This document shows, one piece after another, positions 51,434 through 54,088 of a stretch of DNA of 54,088 bases. This stretch comes from DASUAO01 sp035763745 (GTDB taxonomy: Bacteria > Actinomycetota > Acidimicrobiia > IMCC26256 > PALSA-555): the NCBI GenBank assembly GCA_035763745.1, contig DASUAO010000045.1, positions 1 through 54,088 on the forward strand. Reading direction: 5' to 3'. The position numbers were made by a program, and so were the translations under genes. The notes under the pieces were generated by a model. The model did no database searches. It saw nothing but the letters and a program-made list of their open reading frames with translations, and was not told the origin of the DNA. The first letter of the stretch is position 1; every line of letters begins with the position of its first letter.

Positions 51434-52578
51434 TTCGGCGTTTGCCTTCGACGCAGAAAGGGAACATGGCGACGTGCGAACCGGAGCGGGCGACGGGCGT
51501 AGGCGAGCACCAGATCGAGCGAGGTATCGACGTCTTGCGTCGCGCGGAGGAAACCAGGCACTGGAGCGAGTCGCGACCGCGCGAACGCCATCGCCACGCG
51601 TGGAGCCAGCCGCTTTCGCGAACCCGGACCGATCGAACGCCGCGCTGCGGGCCAGACAAACGACAAGGCGAGATCCCGTTCGGTGCGTGAGGCGCGGCCC
51701 GCTACGCGGTCCAGGTCGGCAATCGTGTGCTCTGGGACCGGCAGGCCGATGTCGCGAGCCAGGTAGGACAGAATGGTGGCCACCGGAATGTGCAGCCGCC
51801 GGTCGTCGACGATCGTCGTGAACATGTCCCAATCCAGTTCGGGCGCAGCGGCGTGCGCGAACCATGCGTCGGTGATCCACGTCACGTCGCCGGACGCGAC
51901 ACCGCTGCAGAAGGCCTCCGTACAGATTTGGACGAGCATCTGCTCGGGCGGGAGCACCAGGCACGGGATTCCGTACACGTAGTCGGGTGCCGACACGAAT
52001 TCGGCATCCGGTCGGGAAGTCGAGAAGCAGGCCGGAGCAATCCGAGTTCGCAGGCGGATGGGCACTGTGGTGACGTGCACGAGCAGAGAGGCATCGTCTG
52101 GGCTCGGTGTCGCAACCCTTTGCAACGTACGAGCGACGTCCTCGATTTCGTGTCCGTGCACGACGAGCTCCACGCCATAGCAGTGGCGAAGTTCCGGCGC
52201 TGGGTATGCCGTCTCGGCGAGGACACCGGACGCGAGGAGGCGGAGGGTGTGGCCGTCGGCGGCCATCGTGTCCAGTACGGACCTCACGACCTCGCGATGG
52301 GGAGCCGTTCGGAGACGTTCCCGTTCATTGGCGGCCCGGAGGTGGGAACGAAATGCCGGGTCGTCGGGTCTGCACTGCACCCGGCGGAGATTCGCATGCA
52401 GCAATGGGAGCACCGTCTTGGCTCGCCACGGGCCGCTGCGCAGTGCGGCGAATGGGTCGTCTACTCGGTCGAGCCACTCCCAGAACGCGTTCTGGGCCTT
52501 GTCCCCGTCGAGGAGGCAGGCTCGCAGCAGGAGGGTCGTGGCGTCGTCGGGGCGGACGACGGCGAACGCGCGGCTCAT
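51430..52578 (-). CDS. Nucleotidyltransferase-family protein (NTP_transf_5-like), degenerate
   Basis: 382 residues. The layout (helical N-terminus with PLLHANLRR, then LRLLASGVLAETAYPAPELRHCYGVELVVHGHEIEDV) follows the uncharacterised nucleotidyltransferase family PF14907. In that family the segment normally contains KG and a DxD-type catalytic pair (DIDLLV); here they read SG and GVELVV. The metal-binding acids therefore look lost. The rest, including PEQMLVQICTEAF and a basic C-terminus (RRPLRFARRHVPFLRRR), is kept. Overlaps both neighbours by 4 bp. It may be a non-catalytic carrier or scaffold, or use other residues. Confidence 0.7.
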   Translation of the reverse strand: MSRAFAVVRPDDATTLLLRACLLDGDKAQNAFWEWLDRVDDPFAALRSGPWRAKTVLPLLHANLRRVQCRPDDPAFRSHLRAANERERLRTAPHREVVRSVLDTMAADGHTLRLLASGVLAETAYPAPELRHCYGVELVVHGHEIEDVARTLQRVATPSPDDASLLVHVTTVPIRLRTRIAPACFSTSRPDAEFVSAPDYVYGIPCLVLPPEQMLVQICTEAFCSGVASGDVTWITDAWFAHAAAPELDWDMFTTIVDDRRLHIPVATILSYLARDIGLPVPEHTIADLDRVAGRASRTERDLALSFVWPAARRSIGPGSRKRLAPRVAMAFARSRLAPVPGFLRATQDVDTSLDLVLAYARRPLRFARRHVPFLRRRQTPK

Positions 52579-53279
52579 CGGGCCGTGGCCCGCAGCCGAT
52601 CCAGTCGTCGTTTGAGGACGCGAGCGAACTCGGCCGCGTCCTCCGTCGCGCGCCGCCGGGTGAGGTTCGTGCCGTGGAAGCGATGGAAGGTGAGCGACTC
52701 GTTGAGCATGTCCACCACCAGGCCCGCGGCCTCGGCTCGAATGAACCAGTCGGCGCTGTCAGCGAATTGCAGGGATTCGTCGAGCGGCCCGACGCGATCC
52801 AACGCACTGCGTCGCACACAGGCGGCGCCCATCACGTACCCAGGCACCGGCTGCATGCGCTGATGGTCGCGGTAGTACTCGGCTTCGAGTTCGTGGCCGT
52901 CGTCCCAGAAGCTTTGGACGAGGGTGATGCTGCAATCCAAGTCCGGTCGGTCGCGGAAGTGGGCCATGTGTCGCTCGAGCTTCTCGGGGTGCCAGAGGTC
53001 ATCCCCATCGAGGAAGGCGAGGAAGTCCCCTCGGGCGGCGAGCATTCCGGCGTTGCGGTTCGCCGCAGGCCCGTTGTCCGGGATCGACACGACGCGTACC
53101 GGGGGAGAAAATGACTCGGCGATTCGCACACTCCTGTCGGTCGATTGGGCGTCAACGACAAGAACCTCGAAGGGACGATACGTCTGCGCGAGCACGCTCT
53201 CGATCGCCGCTCCGAGAGTGGACTCGACGTTCCACGATACGACCACGCAGCTGACGCGACCGGGTTCGGTCTCGGTCAC
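52575..53279 (-). CDS. Glycosyltransferase family 2
   Basis: 234 residues. GT-A fold: VSCVVVSWNVESTLGAAIESVLAQTYRPFEVLVVDAQSTD at the N-terminus, NRNAGMLAARGDFLAFLDGDDLWHPEKLE with the DxD-type metal motif GDD, and FADSADWFIRAEAAGLVVDML near the acceptor site. Short for the family but complete. Overlaps the PqqD-like gene by 4 bp and the nucleotidyltransferase-like gene by 4 bp. With the GT4 enzyme it indicates that the operon product carries at least two sugars. Confidence 0.92.
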   Translation of the reverse strand: MTETEPGRVSCVVVSWNVESTLGAAIESVLAQTYRPFEVLVVDAQSTDRSVRIAESFSPPVRVVSIPDNGPAANRNAGMLAARGDFLAFLDGDDLWHPEKLERHMAHFRDRPDLDCSITLVQSFWDDGHELEAEYYRDHQRMQPVPGYVMGAACVRRSALDRVGPLDESLQFADSADWFIRAEAAGLVVDMLNESLTFHRFHGTNLTRRRATEDAAEFARVLKRRLDRLRATAR

Positions 53280-53725
53280 GCGCTCGGGCCGGGTTCGTCC
53301 GCCGACTCCCAGGGACGGCTCGTGATGCTCGGCATCGGTGGGTCGAGGGCCAGGAGATCCGCCATATCGGCGTAGCGCTCGAGGATGGGGGGTTCGTAGG
53401 CGCCGGGTGCCGGGAACCCGTCGTCGAGCGGTGGGGGCTCGCCGGCGAGCTCGTCGTCAGCGACGACGAGTCCCTCTTCGATCAGTTGGTCGACCAGTGC
53501 ATCGAGGTCGGCGAGCGCCCGCGCCAGTTCGATCCCATACCGGTCGGCAACCGCCGCGGCGGTGGCCGTCGTGTCGTGTCCCCACTCGAGGTGAGCCCAC
53601 ATCAGCCCGCCCGAGCCGGGCAGGCTGTAGTACACGCCGTTCGACAGGTTGATGATCAGCGCCTCGCCGTCAACGATGCTCGCGGCGATCTCCTCGTCAC
53701 GAAGACGTACTCGACGCTCGGCCAT
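53276..53725 (-). CDS. PqqD-like peptide chaperone with leader-like C-terminal tail
   Basis: 149 residues; plain PqqD domains are about 90. Residues 1-90 are the winged-helix RiPP recognition element: IVDGEALIINLSNGVYYSLPGSGGLMW, then ELARALADLDALVDQLIEEGLVV. After a Pro/Gly/Asp linker comes Y110-EPPILERYADMADLLALDP, which resembles both the YxxPxL..(Y/F)Gd..eL leaders recognised by such domains and the tail of PqqD proteins of HPr-rel systems. The final 20 residues (PMPSITSRPWESADEPGPSA) hold Ser/Thr that a kinase could modify. First gene of the five-gene operon. Confidence 0.8.
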   Translation of the reverse strand: MAERRVRLRDEEIAASIVDGEALIINLSNGVYYSLPGSGGLMWAHLEWGHDTTATAAAVADRYGIELARALADLDALVDQLIEEGLVVADDELAGEPPPLDDGFPAPGAYEPPILERYADMADLLALDPPMPSITSRPWESADEPGPSA

Positions 53726-54037
53726 CAGCGAAGCGTATAGGTGCGCGTCGAGCGGGGGCGAGAATCACCGGTCGGGCTCCGACGTGCCGCCGCCGCTCTT
53801 GTTGCAACTGGCAGCTTTCACGGAGTCGATCGCGGTCGGCTCCGCTGCGTGCCGCTGAGGGCTGTGCGAGGTGTGTGCTTCGGCGATCAGCCGGCAGGGG
53901 CCACGCCGGGCGCGCCCGACGAGCACCGAGACGCAGGTCCGCGCCCACGTGTAGATCCCGATCCGCGGTTGGTCGAGCAGGACCGCGGGCACCGGGGCGA
54001 GCCGCGCGTCGAAGTGTCTTCCACGCTCCCCGGCCAA
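53726..54037. other. Upstream region of the PqqD operon
   Basis: Must hold the operon promoter, which I cannot pinpoint. An open frame on the minus strand ends at 53765 with KAASCNKSGGGTSEPDR; it lacks a good ribosome site and family support, but lies only 40 bp before the PqqD-like start and could encode a short peptide. Confidence 0.3.
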
Positions 54038-54067
54038 CGGTCATTCACGGTCACTCGGGGTCACTCA
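54038..54067 (+). repeat. Phased CGGTCACTCA triplet (third right arm)
   Basis: Three 10-bp units, CGGTCATTCA, CGGTCACTCG and GGGTCACTCA, almost identical to 49084-49113 including the following TGAGG. By the spacing at the other sites, another tRNA 3' fragment should lie about 90-98 bp after 54038, just past the window end. Confidence 0.65.
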
Positions 54068-54088
54068 TGAGGTTGCTGGCCTTCGATG

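Noticed and set aside
54014..54031. TGTACCCC repeat pair before the last arm
   Set aside because: GTGTCTTCCAC and GCTCCCC are too degenerate to claim, although the position is right.

Overview
The window is high-GC DNA (about 70% by eye) with dense coding, short overlaps and GTG/TTG starts. This fits a high-GC actinobacterium. The mix of genes (CysD/CysN/CysC, a homodimeric AceE, NifJ with a dihydroorotate-dehydrogenase-like partner, FtsX-type permeases, many amidohydrolases) suggests the class Acidimicrobiia, but that placement is inference. No rRNA operon, CRISPR array or intact integrase is visible.

Layout. 1-700: right end of an island: a partial secreted-protein gene, a decayed gene end, phased short repeats and the 3' piece of a tRNA-Gly(GCC). 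891-17760: mostly ordinary chromosome: an amidohydrolase, an ABC exporter of the MacB/FtsX type, a haem membrane protein, a truncated histidine kinase, a voltage-gated-like K+ channel, an amidohydrolase pair, the cysD-cysN-cysC sulfate activation operon, a CAP lipoprotein, an SDR and a solitary FtsX-type permease. 17924-21354: intact tRNA-Val(GAC), a 2.4-kb mini-island bounded by a 52-bp repeat of the tRNA 3' end, several secreted proteins ending in FTG, decayed fragments and an IS256-type remnant. 21400-24585: a signalling operon (FIST-domain sensor, class III cyclase, solute-binding protein without signal peptide). 24700-27133: decayed genes, DUF1918, a universal stress protein and the DHOD-like gene. 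27151-39543: nifJ, a beta-lactamase-fold hydrolase, a secreted protein, an acyltransferase-SGNH protein, a two-component system and aceE. 39945 to the end: tRNA-Val(CAC) followed by a tandem array of islands, each closed by a new copy of the tRNA 3' end.

The tRNA-Val(CAC) array holds three blocks. Block 1 (40017-42494) has carbamate kinase and a cyclic-2,3-diphosphoglycerate-synthetase-like P-loop protein. Block 2 (42525-49181) has a catabolic operon (Baeyer-Villiger monooxygenase, double SDR, amidohydrolase) and a cyclase fused to an apparently inactive alpha/beta-hydrolase. Block 3 (49229 onward) has a tightly coupled operon of PqqD-like protein, GT2, nucleotidyltransferase-like protein, HprK-like kinase and GT4, which looks like a peptide-modification system.

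The most interesting signals are two. First, the islands at three different tRNA genes share the same arm architecture (two TGTACCCC repeats 11 bp apart, three CGGTCACTCA repeats 10 bp apart, then a CTGACCTGC inverted-repeat arm) although no integrase is present. Second, the PqqD-like protein carries a C-terminal tail that resembles the leader peptides such domains normally bind.
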